The notes beneath the pieces were generated by a model. That model saw only the letters and a list, made by a program, of their open reading frames with translations, did no database searches and was not told the origin of the DNA. Shown piece by piece: positions 40,689-50,136 of a DNA stretch of 64,000 bases (within the stretch, counting starts at the first letter, position 1; every line of letters starts with the position of its first letter). Source of the DNA: Arthrobacter sp. zg-Y769 (GTDB lineage Bacteria; Actinomycetota; Actinomycetes; Actinomycetales; Micrococcaceae); the NCBI RefSeq assembly GCF_020907405.1, contig NZ_JAJJOE010000014.1, positions 1 to 64,000 on the forward strand, given 5' to 3'. The translations under genes and the position numbers were made by a program.

Positions 40689-41276
40689 TTAGGACTTCAG
40701 CCGCCCGGACAGGGCATAGAGCACAGCGGCGGCAACATCCTCCACGGAGCGGTCCGGATCGAACACGAGCCAGTCCAGTGCACCCATCAGGGTGGCGCCG
40801 AAGACACTCCCGGCGATCAGCGTGAGGCCGTCCGAACCGCCGCCGGACAGCCCGGACGCCGCGCCTCCGGCCTGCCGGACGGGCTCCACGAATTCGGTCA
40901 GCGCCTCCTGGCGCAGCAGGTTCAGGGAGTGCTGCCAGGAGCGGTCCGTGCGCAGGATTTCCGCAGCCATCAGCCGGGCCAGGGCGCGGTTTTCGGACAA
41001 TAGCTCCAGGAGGGCGCGGACCATCGACTCAATCGCGTCCCACCCGTCGAGGCCGCTTCGGGCCGACCGCAGGCACCCGGCAAGGCCCCCCACGCCCTCC
41101 AGCAGGAGTTTCTCGAAGAGCTTGTCCTTGGAGGAAAAGTTGTAGTAAAGGCTTCCCTTGGCCACCCCGGCGCGTTCGGCCACATCGTCCATGGTGGTGC
41201 CGGAGATGCCGTTGGCGGCGGCTAGTTCCAGCGCGGCGTCGAGGATGGCGCGCTTGGTGCCGGATTCGCGTGGCAT
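40689..41276 (-). CDS. TetR-family transcriptional regulator
   Basis: A 195-residue regulator. The N-terminal helix-turn-helix reads RAILDAALELAAANGISGTT, then MDDVAERAGVAKGSLYYNF, typical of TetR. The C-terminal ligand domain (LRQEALTEFVEPVRQAGG, and FGATLMGALDWLVFDP) is TetR_C-like but not assignable to a ligand class. ATG 41276 is preferred, with AAGGATCC upstream; the longer frame has a Pro/Arg-rich extension. It is divergent from dusB, 144 bases between start codons, and its target is unknown. Confidence 0.9.
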   Translation of the reverse strand: MPRESGTKRAILDAALELAAANGISGTTMDDVAERAGVAKGSLYYNFSSKDKLFEKLLLEGVGGLAGCLRSARSGLDGWDAIESMVRALLELLSENRALARLMAAEILRTDRSWQHSLNLLRQEALTEFVEPVRQAGGAASGLSGGGSDGLTLIAGSVFGATLMGALDWLVFDPDRSVEDVAAAVLYALSGRLKS

Positions 41277-41408
41277 GCGGAGATGGATCCTTAGGCGGAA
41301 GGGAAATGCTGTCCCTTCGATCTTAGGGGCCGCCGGGGGCCGGGGCCGGGGCCGCCGGAGCGGGCGGGCCGCCTGGCCGGGCACCGGACAGGATTTGCAT
41401 CGGCTTGC

Positions 41409-41414
41409 GAGAAT
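41409..41414 (+). promoter_or_regulatory. -10 box GAGAAT for dusB, leaderless
   Basis: GAGAAT ends six bases before GTG 41421. Confidence 0.45.
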
Positions 41415-41420
41415 AGAGGG

Positions 41421-42593
41421 GTGACTGTTTTATCTCCGGAACTCAAGCTCGAGCTTCCCCCTCTGCAGCTAGGCCCGATCACCGTGGACACGCCGGTGAT
41501 CCTGGCACCCATGGCCGGCATTACCAACAAGGCCTTCCGCCGGCTCTGCCGCGAATACGGGGGAGGGCTGTACGTGACTGAAATGGTCACCTCCCGCGCG
41601 CTGGTGGAACGCTCGCCGGAATCCATGCGGATCATCAAACACGACGACGACGAAAAGGTCCGCTCCGTCCAGCTCTACGGCGTGGATCCCAAGACCGTCG
41701 GTGCAGCCGTCCGACTCCTGGTGGAAGAGGACCGCGCCGACCACATTGACCTGAACTTCGGCTGCCCGGTCCCCAAGGTCACCCGCAAGGGCGGCGGCTC
41801 GGCCCTGCCATGGAAGCTGGACCTGTTCACCGCCATCGTCCAGACGGCAGTGAAGGAAGCCTCCCGGGGCAACGTGCCGCTGACCATCAAGATGCGCAAG
41901 GGCATTGACGAGGACCACCTGACCTTCCTCGACGCCGGGAAGATCGCCCGCGACTCCGGTGTGGCCGCGGTGACCCTGCACGGCCGCACGGCGTCGCAGT
42001 TCTACTCCGGCAAGGCCGACTGGTCCGCCATCGCGGAACTGCGCGAAGCCCTGCCGGACATGAACGTCCTGGGCAACGGCGACATCTGGTCCGCCGAGGA
42101 CGCCATCCGCATGGTGCGCGAAACCGGCGTGGACGGCGTCGTCATCGGACGGGGCTGCCAGGGCCGCCCGTGGCTCTTCGGTGACCTGGAAGCGGCTTTC
42201 GAGGGAAGCACCGAGCGGCACAGGCCCGGATTGAAGCAGGTGTCCGACAGCGTGTACCGGCATGCCGAACTGCTGGTGGAAACCTTCGGCGACGAAGTGA
42301 TTGCCCTGCGCGACATCCGCAAGCACATGGCGTGGTACTTCAAGGGCTACGTAGTCGGGGGAGACCTCCGCGCTAAACTGGCGACGGTACCGTCCCTGGC
42401 GGTCCTCCGTGAACTGCTTGACCAGCTGGACCCCGACGCTCCCTACCCCGGCACAGACGCCGAGGGACCGCGCGGACGGGCAGGAACACCCAAAAAGACA
42501 GCGCTGCCGGAAGGCTGGCTGGACGGGCGGGAACTCAACGCCGCCCAGAAATCCATCATCTCCGCAGCCGAACTCGACGTATCAGGCGGCTAA
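41421..42593 (+). CDS. dusB: tRNA-dihydrouridine synthase
   Basis: Reduces uridine to dihydrouridine in the D-loop of tRNA using FMN and NADPH. The 390 residues include the FMN barrel start PVILAPMAGITNKAFRRLCR, the catalytic-cysteine loop IDLNFGCPVPKVTRKGGGSAL, VTLHGRTASQFYSGKADW, and the phosphate-binding GVDGVVIGRGCQGRPWLFGD. It matches DusB. The stop is eight bases before dgt, so they form an operon. Confidence 0.94.
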   Translation: MTVLSPELKLELPPLQLGPITVDTPVILAPMAGITNKAFRRLCREYGGGLYVTEMVTSRALVERSPESMRIIKHDDDEKVRSVQLYGVDPKTVGAAVRLLVEEDRADHIDLNFGCPVPKVTRKGGGSALPWKLDLFTAIVQTAVKEASRGNVPLTIKMRKGIDEDHLTFLDAGKIARDSGVAAVTLHGRTASQFYSGKADWSAIAELREALPDMNVLGNGDIWSAEDAIRMVRETGVDGVVIGRGCQGRPWLFGDLEAAFEGSTERHRPGLKQVSDSVYRHAELLVETFGDEVIALRDIRKHMAWYFKGYVVGGDLRAKLATVPSLAVLRELLDQLDPDAPYPGTDAEGPRGRAGTPKKTALPEGWLDGRELNAAQKSIISAAELDVSGG

Positions 42594-42601
42594 AGCACCC
42601 C

Positions 42602-43885
42602 ATGACCTTCCCGCAGGCAGTAGAAACCGCAGGCTATACCGACGTTGACCTGGCCCGCTGGGTATCGGAACCGGCTAAGAACACCAACCGCACGCAGTTC
42701 GGCCGCGACCGTGCGCGGGTGCTGCATTCCTCCGCGCTGCGCCGACTCGGTGCCAAGACCCAGGTGGTCGCCCCGGACACGGACGACTTTGTCCGTACCC
42801 GGCTGACGCACAGCCTTGAGGTGGCGCAGGTGGGCCGGGAACTGGGCAATGCGCTCGGCTGCGATCCCGACGTCGTTGACGCCGCGTGCCTGTCCCACGA
42901 CCTGGGGCACCCGCCCTTCGGCCACAACGGCGAGACCGCGCTGAACGATATTGCGCATGCGATCGGCGGGTTCGAAGGAAACGCACAGACCCTGCGGCTG
43001 CTGACCCGGCTGGAGCCGAAGATCATTGCTCCCGACGGCACGCCCGCCGGGCTCAACCTGACCCGCGCCAGCCTGGACGCCGCCACCAAGTACCCCTGGT
43101 CCATTGCCGATGCCCCGCTCGTGAACGGGCACCGCACCACAAAGTTCGGTGTGTACGAGGATGACCTGCCTGTCTTCACCTGGCTGCGCGACGGCGCTCC
43201 GGACGGCCGCTCCTGCCTTGAAGCACAGGTCATGGATCTGGCGGACGACATCTCCTACTCGGTGCACGACGTCGAAGACGCGATAGTCGCCGGTCACGTG
43301 CAGCTCAAGTGGCTGGACAATCCCGACCAGCGCGCCCGTGTGGTCGGCTATACCCAGCAGTGGTACCTGCCCGGCGTCGACGCCGCCGCCATTGACGCGG
43401 CCCTCGCCCGGCTGGAAGCCACCAATGTCTGGGTGCGCGAATCGGACGGCAGCCGCCGTGCGATGGCGGCCCTGAAGGACATGACCAGCCAGCTGATCGG
43501 CCGGTTCTGCAACAGCGCCCTGGAAGCCACGCGCGGCATCTACGGCACCGACCCGCTGACCCGGTACAACGCCGAAATGGTGGTCCCCGAGGACACCCAG
43601 CTGGAAATCGCCGTGATGAAGGGCCTGGCCACCACGTTCGTGATGACCACTGACCAGCGCCAGCCCCTGTACGAACGCCAGCGTGAAATCCTCACCGCCC
43701 TCGTAGCCCAGCTCTCCGCCACCGGGGATAAGCACCTGGACCCGATGTTCGCCGCGGACTGGCGGGACGCGGCCGACGACGGCGCCCGGCTGCGCGTCGT
43801 CGTCGACCAGGTGGCCTCGCTGACGGACGGTTCAGCACTGGCCCTGCATGAGCGGCTGGTAGGACCGGTTCCGGCGCTCTGGTAG
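42602..43885 (+). CDS. dgt: Deoxyguanosinetriphosphate triphosphohydrolase-like HD protein
   Basis: A 427-residue HD-domain enzyme that removes tripolyphosphate from dNTPs. The HD motif is complete: a first histidine in TRLTHSLEVAQVGRELG, the HD pair in ACLSHDLGHPPFGHNGE, and the late aspartate in DLADDISYSVHDVEDA. RRLGAKTQV near the N-terminus is the Dgt signature. It is encoded eight bases after dusB. In most actinobacteria this arrangement dusB-dgt-dnaG is conserved; here an adhesin gene separates dgt from dnaG. Confidence 0.92.
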   Translation: MTFPQAVETAGYTDVDLARWVSEPAKNTNRTQFGRDRARVLHSSALRRLGAKTQVVAPDTDDFVRTRLTHSLEVAQVGRELGNALGCDPDVVDAACLSHDLGHPPFGHNGETALNDIAHAIGGFEGNAQTLRLLTRLEPKIIAPDGTPAGLNLTRASLDAATKYPWSIADAPLVNGHRTTKFGVYEDDLPVFTWLRDGAPDGRSCLEAQVMDLADDISYSVHDVEDAIVAGHVQLKWLDNPDQRARVVGYTQQWYLPGVDAAAIDAALARLEATNVWVRESDGSRRAMAALKDMTSQLIGRFCNSALEATRGIYGTDPLTRYNAEMVVPEDTQLEIAVMKGLATTFVMTTDQRQPLYERQREILTALVAQLSATGDKHLDPMFAADWRDAADDGARLRVVVDQVASLTDGSALALHERLVGPVPALW

Positions 43886-44009
43886 AGATTGCGGCCGGCT
43901 CTCTGGCGGTGGGGTGTGTGCACCGTTAGCCTCTGGCGCGGGGTGGTTCAGCGTCCGGCGAGTCACCATCGCCGGGCGGTCGGCCGGACACGCGCACCCG
44001 AGGACCGCT

Positions 44010-47000
44010 ATGAGCACTCAGCAGACAACCCGTTCCCGCCCACTACGTCGCGTCAGGAGCCGAAGCCGACGGTTCCACTCTCGGAGCCTCCTGGTTTTCC
44101 TGCTGGGCCTGGCGATGTTGCCGCTGGGGCTGCCCGCGCAGGCCGACGTGGACCCCGGGCCTCTTCTTGGTGCGCCTCCTGGCAACAACTCGAACACTGA
44201 CATCGTGATCACCTCGCTGGGCGCCGGGAGGAGCGTTTCGGGAGGGCTGCCGCCCCTGGGGCAAACCTGGCCCATTGACGCGTATCCCGCCGGTGTTCCG
44301 GCCGGGTACCAGACGGAAAACGTGCGCTTTGCCGGCATCATCAATACCCAGGACGCCAGCGGCACCACCACGGCCGAGATGTACTGCATCGACCTGCGCA
44401 CCTCCGCGAGGGTTGGGATCGGCTACGAAAACGGCTCATGGGATGAGTCCAACGTTCCCAACATCGGCTATGTCAACCGGATCCTGAACACCTACTATCC
44501 GAGCACCGACCTTCCGGCAGGGAACGCCGATAGCAAGGCCGCCGCAGTGCAGGCTGCCATTTGGTTCTTCACGGACGGGTTTGTCCTCAATCGGCAGAGT
44601 GCTCTCTACTCGACCGTCGCTTCCATCGTGAATGCCACCATCGACGCGGGCCCGTTGGAGGAGCCGGACCCTCCGGCGATCGCCATCACTCCGCCCACTA
44701 CCGGAGCACCCGTGACCGGAGTCGCCGGACCGCACACGGTGACGTCGGAAGCGGATGAAATCGAAGTAACGGTGGACGAAGGCTTCAGCCTCTACGCCGA
44801 CGCCGACGGGACCGTTCCGTTGAACAGCCCGGTGCCCAGCGGAACGCAGATCTGGGTGCGCAGCGACATGGGCGCAACGGGACCGGCAAACCTTACGGCC
44901 CGGGCCGCGGTCACCGTACCCACGGGCAACGTCTATCTCTACGACGCGGCAACGCCGGGGGTGAACAACGCCCAGAAGCTGATTTTGGCTGTCACGCGGG
45001 AGCTCAGCTCCAACGCGACGGCGGCCGCAGCCTTCACCGAAGTGGGATCGCTGACCGTCACGAAGACGATTGCCGGCCCGGCCGCCGGCAGCCAGGACGC
45101 CGTCGTAATCACTATCGACTGCGGCGCAGACAACCAGTTCACCTTCAGCATCGACGCGGAGGCCACCGGCACACTCTCCGAGACGTTCAACGATATTCCC
45201 GCGGGCTCCACCTGCACCATTGCCGAACCCACCACCGGAGTCAATGACAGCGTCCAGGTGAGCCCCCCCATCCTGCCCGGCGCCGTCACGATCGTCTCCG
45301 GCAGCACTGTGACAGCGGCGGTCACGGACACCTATACCTTTACGCCGGGAACGCTGGTGGTCACCAAAACCAACACCGGGGAAGCGGCCGGAGCCCAGGG
45401 CGAGGTGACGATCTCCGTGGTCTGTACCCTGGACGGGACCACCGCGGTGGACACAACGGTAACCATTCCGGCGGGAACCATTAGCCCGGAGGCAGCGGAG
45501 TTCCCGGAGCTTGAGCCCGGCACCAGCTGCACGGTGACGGAAACCGTTGACGGCTCAGGCACCGCCGTGGCGGTTAACGTGACCGGGGAAGGAACCGTAA
45601 CGGTGCCCCCAGCAGGCAGCGTTACTGCCGCACTGACCAATGACTACACCTTCACCGCGGGGACCCTCGCCGTCCGGAAGGACATCGCCGGAACCGGCGC
45701 CGGCAGGCAGGGCGCCGTCACGCTGCAGGTGACCTGCACCGCTGCAGGCGCGACGGTCCTGAACGAGACCGTGCCCGTTGCGGCCGGCATCACTGAACCG
45801 ACAACTCAGGAGTTTGAGGACCTGCCTCCGGGAGCCACCTGCACGGTCACCGAGACCGCCGACGGCGCCACCACCGAGGTCAGCGTCACCACTGTGGTTG
45901 ATCCTACGGGCGGGACTGTCACCGTCCCCGCAGGCGACGGCGTGGAGGTCACCGTGACGGATACGTACACCGTGAATCCCGGGGCCCTGATAGTTGACAA
46001 GGTGATTGCCGGCCCGGCAGCCCGTCAGCAGGGTCCCATCACCGTGGAGGTCGTCTGCACCGTGGACGGAGAAGAGGTCACACGCCAGGACATCACCATC
46101 GGAGCAGGCGCCGAAGGAACCGTTCCCGGCACGGTCAGCGGAATTCCGGAAGGTGCCAGCTGTGCGGTCAGCGAACCGGCTACTGGTGAAACCGCGGTGG
46201 TGGGTGTCACCGTGGAGCTGCCTGAGGATGTGACCATAGCCGCCGGGCAAACGGCGGAAGCTACCGTCACCAATACCTACGCGGTGAACCCAGGCACTTT
46301 GAACGTGACGAAGGTCATCGGCGGCGGGGCGGCGGGAAACCAAGGGGCCCTGGAGATCGATGTCCTGTGCACCTTGGACGGGGAGACGGTATTCGAGGAG
46401 GTGTCCCAAGCCCCGGAAGGGATCACCGGGGATGTGGGGGCACAATTCTCGAATATCCCTGCAGGTGCTTCCTGCTCCATTACGGAACCGGTGACCGGAG
46501 CTACGGCCGCCGTCACCGTGACCACTGACGCTCCGGAGCCGGTCACCATCCTTGCCGGCGATACCGTCGGCGCTACGGTGACCAATACCTACGCGTTTCT
46601 CCCGGGCACGCTTGCGGTCACCAAGGTCATTGCCGGTGAGGCAGCAGGAGCGCAGGGGGAAATCATCCTGCAGGTCCGGTGCGGCCCCGACGGTTCGGTA
46701 CTGGACGAAAGCGTGAGCATTCCCGCCGGCACCACGGGGCCTGTCACCGCGGTATTCGACGGACTGGCGGCGGGCAGCGAATGCACGGTCACGGAAACGT
46801 CCAGCGGGGCCTCAGCGGCAATCCAGGTGGCCTCCGACCTTCCCGATCCGGTGACGGTCCCGAGTGGAGGAATCATCACGGCAGAAGCAGTCAACACCTA
46901 CAGCTTCGTGCAGGGGCCGGCGCCGGCCGGGTACAAGCCGAGCCGGCCGTACCTGCCCGCCACCGGCCTTGAGGTATCCGCCGGTGCCTATCTGGCACTG

Positions 47001-47069
47001 GGTGCGGGGCTGTGCCTGATCGGCGGCCTGGGGATCTTCCTCGGCCGGCGTCCTGACGAGGAGAAATAG
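44010..47069 (+). CDS. Sortase-anchored thioester-domain adhesin with six repeats
   Basis: A 1019-residue cell-wall protein. It begins with a basic N-terminus and signal peptide (to about residue 47). A thioester (TQXA-type) domain follows: Cys126 in the YCIDL block and Gln181 in VQAAIWFF would form the internal Cys-Gln thioester that binds host or surface nucleophiles. A Ser/Thr/Gly-rich linker leads to six repeats of about 103 residues (residues about 345-966). Each runs from a LTVTKTIAG-like strand to a VTNTY-like strand (DUF5979/CnaB-like), with the usual Lys and Asn positions for isopeptide cross-links. LPATG at 982-986, a hydrophobic helix and a basic tail complete the sortase signal. 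ATG 44010 is chosen for its signal peptide. Confidence 0.9.
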   Translation: MSTQQTTRSRPLRRVRSRSRRFHSRSLLVFLLGLAMLPLGLPAQADVDPGPLLGAPPGNNSNTDIVITSLGAGRSVSGGLPPLGQTWPIDAYPAGVPAGYQTENVRFAGIINTQDASGTTTAEMYCIDLRTSARVGIGYENGSWDESNVPNIGYVNRILNTYYPSTDLPAGNADSKAAAVQAAIWFFTDGFVLNRQSALYSTVASIVNATIDAGPLEEPDPPAIAITPPTTGAPVTGVAGPHTVTSEADEIEVTVDEGFSLYADADGTVPLNSPVPSGTQIWVRSDMGATGPANLTARAAVTVPTGNVYLYDAATPGVNNAQKLILAVTRELSSNATAAAAFTEVGSLTVTKTIAGPAAGSQDAVVITIDCGADNQFTFSIDAEATGTLSETFNDIPAGSTCTIAEPTTGVNDSVQVSPPILPGAVTIVSGSTVTAAVTDTYTFTPGTLVVTKTNTGEAAGAQGEVTISVVCTLDGTTAVDTTVTIPAGTISPEAAEFPELEPGTSCTVTETVDGSGTAVAVNVTGEGTVTVPPAGSVTAALTNDYTFTAGTLAVRKDIAGTGAGRQGAVTLQVTCTAAGATVLNETVPVAAGITEPTTQEFEDLPPGATCTVTETADGATTEVSVTTVVDPTGGTVTVPAGDGVEVTVTDTYTVNPGALIVDKVIAGPAARQQGPITVEVVCTVDGEEVTRQDITIGAGAEGTVPGTVSGIPEGASCAVSEPATGETAVVGVTVELPEDVTIAAGQTAEATVTNTYAVNPGTLNVTKVIGGGAAGNQGALEIDVLCTLDGETVFEEVSQAPEGITGDVGAQFSNIPAGASCSITEPVTGATAAVTVTTDAPEPVTILAGDTVGATVTNTYAFLPGTLAVTKVIAGEAAGAQGEIILQVRCGPDGSVLDESVSIPAGTTGPVTAVFDGLAAGSECTVTETSSGASAAIQVASDLPDPVTVPSGGIITAEAVNTYSFVQGPAPAGYKPSRPYLPATGLEVSAGAYLALGAGLCLIGGLGIFLGRRPDEEK

Positions 47070-47088
47070 GGGACGCCGGATACCGGAG

Positions 47089-47128
47089 GCGTTCGGCGTC
47101 CGCAGCTTCATCAGCGGACGCCGAGCGC
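47089..47128 (+). terminator. Hairpin after the adhesin gene
   Basis: GCGTTCGGCGTCCGC (47089-47103) and GCGGACGCCGAGCGC (47114-47128) form a 15-bp stem with one G-T pair. No T-run follows. Confidence 0.65.
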
Positions 47129-47176
47129 ATTTCCCTGCTTCGAGGGGCCTTTACGGGCCGGTTTGGCAGGGAAGAA

Positions 47177-47182
47177 TAGACT
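47177..47182 (+). promoter_or_regulatory. -10 box TAGACT for dnaG, leaderless
   Basis: TAGACT ends seven bases before ATG 47190. Confidence 0.5.
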
Positions 47183-47189
47183 GGATGCT

Positions 47190-49223
47190 ATGGCCGGACT
47201 GATCAAGCGTGAAGACATCGATGAAGTGCGGCTACGCACTGATATCAAGGCCGTGATCGACGGTTATGTGACCTTGAAATCGGCGGGTATCGGCTCCTTC
47301 AAGGGGCTGTGCCCCTTCCACGACGAGCGCTCGCCGTCCTTCCATGTCCGCCCGCAGGTGGGCACCTACCACTGCTTCGGCTGCGGCGAGAGCGGCGACG
47401 TGATCTCCTTCGTGCAGAAAATGGACCACGGCACCTTCTCCGAAACGGTGGAGAAACTCGCCGCCCGGCTCGGGTACGAGCTGCACTACGAAGACGGCGG
47501 CACGGGTCCGCGCCGCGAAGACGTCGGCAAGCGGCAGCGCCTGCTGGATGCGCACAAGGTGGCAGCGGAGTTCTTCCGTAGCCAGCTCGGCACGCAGGGG
47601 GCCGCCGCGGCCCGGAACTTCCTGCAGGAACGCGGCTTCGACCCGGCTGCGGCGGAGCACTTCGGGGTCGGCTACGCCCCGCAGGGCTGGGATTCACTGC
47701 TTAAGCACCTCACGTCCAAGGGCTTCACCCGCGAAGAACTGGCCGAGACCGGGATGTTCTCCACCGGCTCCGACGCCTCCCGGTTCTACGACCGCTTCCG
47801 CGGCCGGCTGATCTGGCCCATCCGCGACCTCACCGGTGCCGTCATCGGCTTCGGCGCGCGCAAGCTCTACGAAGACGATCAGGGCCCCAAGTACCTCAAC
47901 ACTCCCGAAACGCCGCTCTACAAGAAATCCCAGGTCCTTTACGGCATCGACCTGGCCAAACGCGACATCGCCAAGACCCGGCAGCTGGTGGTCGTGGAAG
48001 GCTACACCGACGTCATGGCGTGCCATCTGGCCGGCATCACCACCGCCGTCGCCACCTGCGGCACCGCCTTCGGCACCGACCACATCAAGATTGCCCGCCG
48101 GCTGCTCTCCGACGACGGCACCGGGGGAGAGGTCATCTTCACCTTCGACGGCGATGCCGCCGGCCAGAAGGCCGCCCTGCGTGCCTTCGAAGAGGACCAG
48201 CGGTTCACCGCGCAGACCTATGTCGCCGTGGATCCCAACGGCATGGACCCGTGCGACATCCGCCAGACCCACGGCGACTCCGCCGTCGCCGAGCTGATCG
48301 CTTCCCGGCGTCCGCTCTTCGAGTTCGCGATCCGGTCCACGCTGCGCAAGTTTGATCTCAACACCGTGGAGGGCCGCGTCTCCGCGCTGCGTGCGGCGGC
48401 TCCGGTGGTGGCGGACATCCGTGACCCGGCGATGCGTCCTGGCTATGCCCGGGAACTCGCCGGATGGCTGGGGACCGACGTCGACGACGTCAGCCGGGCG
48501 GTCAACGCCGCAGCCAAGCGAGGCAAGGCAGCCCCCGGCGAAGACCATGCCGGCCAGAGCATACCGGCCGGACGCAGCCCGGAAGGGCAGCAGGGCCGGC
48601 AGCAATACGGCCAGCGCGGGGGCCAGCAGCGCGGCAATCAGCAGCAGTACGGGCGGCGCGATGAGCAGCCGCGGCAGTGGCAGGGCCAGAACCAGGCGTA
48701 CGGCCGGGAGCAGGGCCAGCCGCAGGAACCGGAGGCTTCATCCGGTTTCAGCCGTCCCAACCCGAATGATCCTGCCGCCCGGATGGAACGCCAGGCGCTG
48801 GAAGTCGCCCTGCAGCAGCCGGGCATGCTCGACGCCGGGCAGTGGGAACGGTTCAAGGCGGCGCGGTTCACCGTGCCTGCCTATGTAGCCGTCCACGACG
48901 CGATCCGTGCCGCCGGTGAAGCCGGAACCGCCCCCGCCTCGTGGGTGGAGCGGGTGCGTGAGGAACTGCCGGAGCCGATGCGCGGTTTCGTGAGCGAGCT
49001 GGCCGTGACGCCGCTGCCCGCCCGGGACGCCGATGCACTGCTCCTGTACTGCCGGGACATCCTGAACCGGCTCTTTGAGCTGCAGGTGACGCACCTGAAG
49101 GCAGAGAAACTGGGTCAGCTGCAGCGGCTGGACCCCAATGCCGATCAGGAGTTGTTCCACCAACTCAACCGCGAACTCATGGAGCTGGAAATGCAGCGCC
49201 GGGCCCTGCGCGGAGACCAGTAG
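47190..49223 (+). CDS. dnaG: DNA primase
   Basis: Synthesises RNA primers for replication. The 677 residues include the N-terminal zinc-finger domain (CPFHDERSPSF and YHCFGCGESGDVISF), the catalytic core with VVVEGYTDVMACHLAG and the TOPRIM acidic motif FTFDGDAAGQKAALRAFE, and a Gln/Gly-rich linker (around residues 465-520) before the helicase-binding C-terminal domain. The linker (GRQQYGQRGGQQRGN) is unusually long and low in complexity. ATG 47190 is chosen because a -10 box ends seven bases upstream and family similarity starts there. Confidence 0.97.
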   Translation: MAGLIKREDIDEVRLRTDIKAVIDGYVTLKSAGIGSFKGLCPFHDERSPSFHVRPQVGTYHCFGCGESGDVISFVQKMDHGTFSETVEKLAARLGYELHYEDGGTGPRREDVGKRQRLLDAHKVAAEFFRSQLGTQGAAAARNFLQERGFDPAAAEHFGVGYAPQGWDSLLKHLTSKGFTREELAETGMFSTGSDASRFYDRFRGRLIWPIRDLTGAVIGFGARKLYEDDQGPKYLNTPETPLYKKSQVLYGIDLAKRDIAKTRQLVVVEGYTDVMACHLAGITTAVATCGTAFGTDHIKIARRLLSDDGTGGEVIFTFDGDAAGQKAALRAFEEDQRFTAQTYVAVDPNGMDPCDIRQTHGDSAVAELIASRRPLFEFAIRSTLRKFDLNTVEGRVSALRAAAPVVADIRDPAMRPGYARELAGWLGTDVDDVSRAVNAAAKRGKAAPGEDHAGQSIPAGRSPEGQQGRQQYGQRGGQQRGNQQQYGRRDEQPRQWQGQNQAYGREQGQPQEPEASSGFSRPNPNDPAARMERQALEVALQQPGMLDAGQWERFKAARFTVPAYVAVHDAIRAAGEAGTAPASWVERVREELPEPMRGFVSELAVTPLPARDADALLLYCRDILNRLFELQVTHLKAEKLGQLQRLDPNADQELFHQLNRELMELEMQRRALRGDQ

Positions 49224-49296
49224 CGGCACGGATCCCTCCGGCGCGGCGCCGATTTCGTTTCGGCGCGGAATCTCTGTAAAGTAAAACCTGCCGCTT

Positions 49297-49369
49297 TCCC
49301 CCGTAGCTCAATTGGCAGAGCATTCGACTGTTAATCGAAGGGTTACTGGTTCGAGTCCAGTCGGGGGAG
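49297..49369 (+). tRNA. tRNA-Asn (GTT), copy 1
   Basis: A 73-base gene: acceptor TCCCCCG pairs with CGGGGGA, D-arm GCTC/GAGC, anticodon loop CTGTTAA with GTT at 49330-49332, and T-arm CTGGT/CAGTC-type stem with TTCGA. Discriminator G, no encoded CCA. TAAAGT at 49277-49282 is a possible -10 box. Its sequence is identical to copy 2 at 49992. Confidence 0.97.
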
Positions 49370-49379
49370 CAAGCAAAGG

Positions 49380-49417
49380 TCCCTGACCTGCAGTTATGCA
49401 GGTCAGGGATCTTTTTT
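49380..49417 (+). terminator. Terminator of tRNA-Asn copy 1
   Basis: TCCCTGACCTGCA (49380-49392) pairs with TGCAGGTCAGGGA (49397-49409) and is followed by six T. Confidence 0.95.
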
Positions 49418-49438
49418 GTGCCCGGCGGCGTGCCGGGG

Positions 49439-49894
49439 TCACCTGCCGCCCAGTTGGCCGAGCCTGGCACCAAGTCCGCCGGCAAGGACATGCGCCTGCG
49501 CCTGGTTCAGCGGCATCCACCAGCAGGTCCAGGAGACGGGGGATCCGCCGTCGTCCGGATCCGGCTCGCCAGCCTCCCAGCGGGCCGAGAGGTCACTGAC
49601 CGGAACCTCCAGCTGGTAAAAGTGGCGGGTCGCAATCTCCTGGCGCATCGGGCGCAGGTCGTACCGGGATTGCCCAAGGTATTTCCCGATCCTGCCGGCT
49701 AGCCCGGTTTCCTCCTGCAGTTCGCGGACTGCGGCATGGACCGGCTTTTCACCGGGCCGGATCGTTCCTGCCGGAACCTGCACGCCCGTGACTTCCATCG
49801 GTACTGCGTTATGGGTGAAAACCAGCAGATGCTCCCGCTGGACTACGTAGCAGACGACTTTCCGGACCGGTTTGATCATGGGCAACAGTCTCAC
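49439..49894 (-). CDS. Nudix hydrolase
   Basis: A 151-residue Nudix enzyme hydrolysing a nucleoside-diphosphate-linked compound. The Nudix box GTIRPGEKPVHAAVRELQEETGL fits Gx5Ex7REUxEExGU. Residues before it (VVCYVVQREHLLVFTHN) form the first strands. Start GTG 49894 has GGAGG eight bases upstream and is preferred to the in-frame ATG at 49879. It is encoded on the minus strand between two identical tRNA-Asn genes. Substrate unknown. Confidence 0.9.
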   Translation of the reverse strand: MRLLPMIKPVRKVVCYVVQREHLLVFTHNAVPMEVTGVQVPAGTIRPGEKPVHAAVRELQEETGLAGRIGKYLGQSRYDLRPMRQEIATRHFYQLEVPVSDLSARWEAGEPDPDDGGSPVSWTCWWMPLNQAQAHVLAGGLGARLGQLGGR

Positions 49895-49991
49895 GAGCCC
49901 GGCCTCCGCACCCCCAACAGCACACCGGAGTGGCTCCGGCTGTCCGGTTCGGCAGCACCCGGAACTTCCTGTATAGTTGAGGACGCCGCTT

Positions 49992-50064
49992 TCCCCCGTA
50001 GCTCAATTGGCAGAGCATTCGACTGTTAATCGAAGGGTTACTGGTTCGAGTCCAGTCGGGGGAG
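49992..50064 (+). tRNA. tRNA-Asn (GTT), copy 2
   Basis: Identical to copy 1 over all 73 bases; the identity extends a few bases on each side (GCCGCT before, CAA after). A possible -10 box TATAGT lies at 49972-49977. It is followed by its own terminator. Confidence 0.97.
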
Positions 50065-50070
50065 CAACGC

Positions 50071-50113
50071 AAAGGGTCTGTGACCGGGTTTTCCCGTGTC
50101 GCAGACCCTTTTT
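50071..50113 (+). terminator. Terminator of tRNA-Asn copy 2
   Basis: AAAGGGTCTG at 50071 pairs with CAGACCCTTT (50102-50111), and an inner CGGG/CCCG closes the tip. Four further T follow. Confidence 0.9.
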
Positions 50114-50136
50114 CGTAGGGTCCCGCAGTTTGTCCG

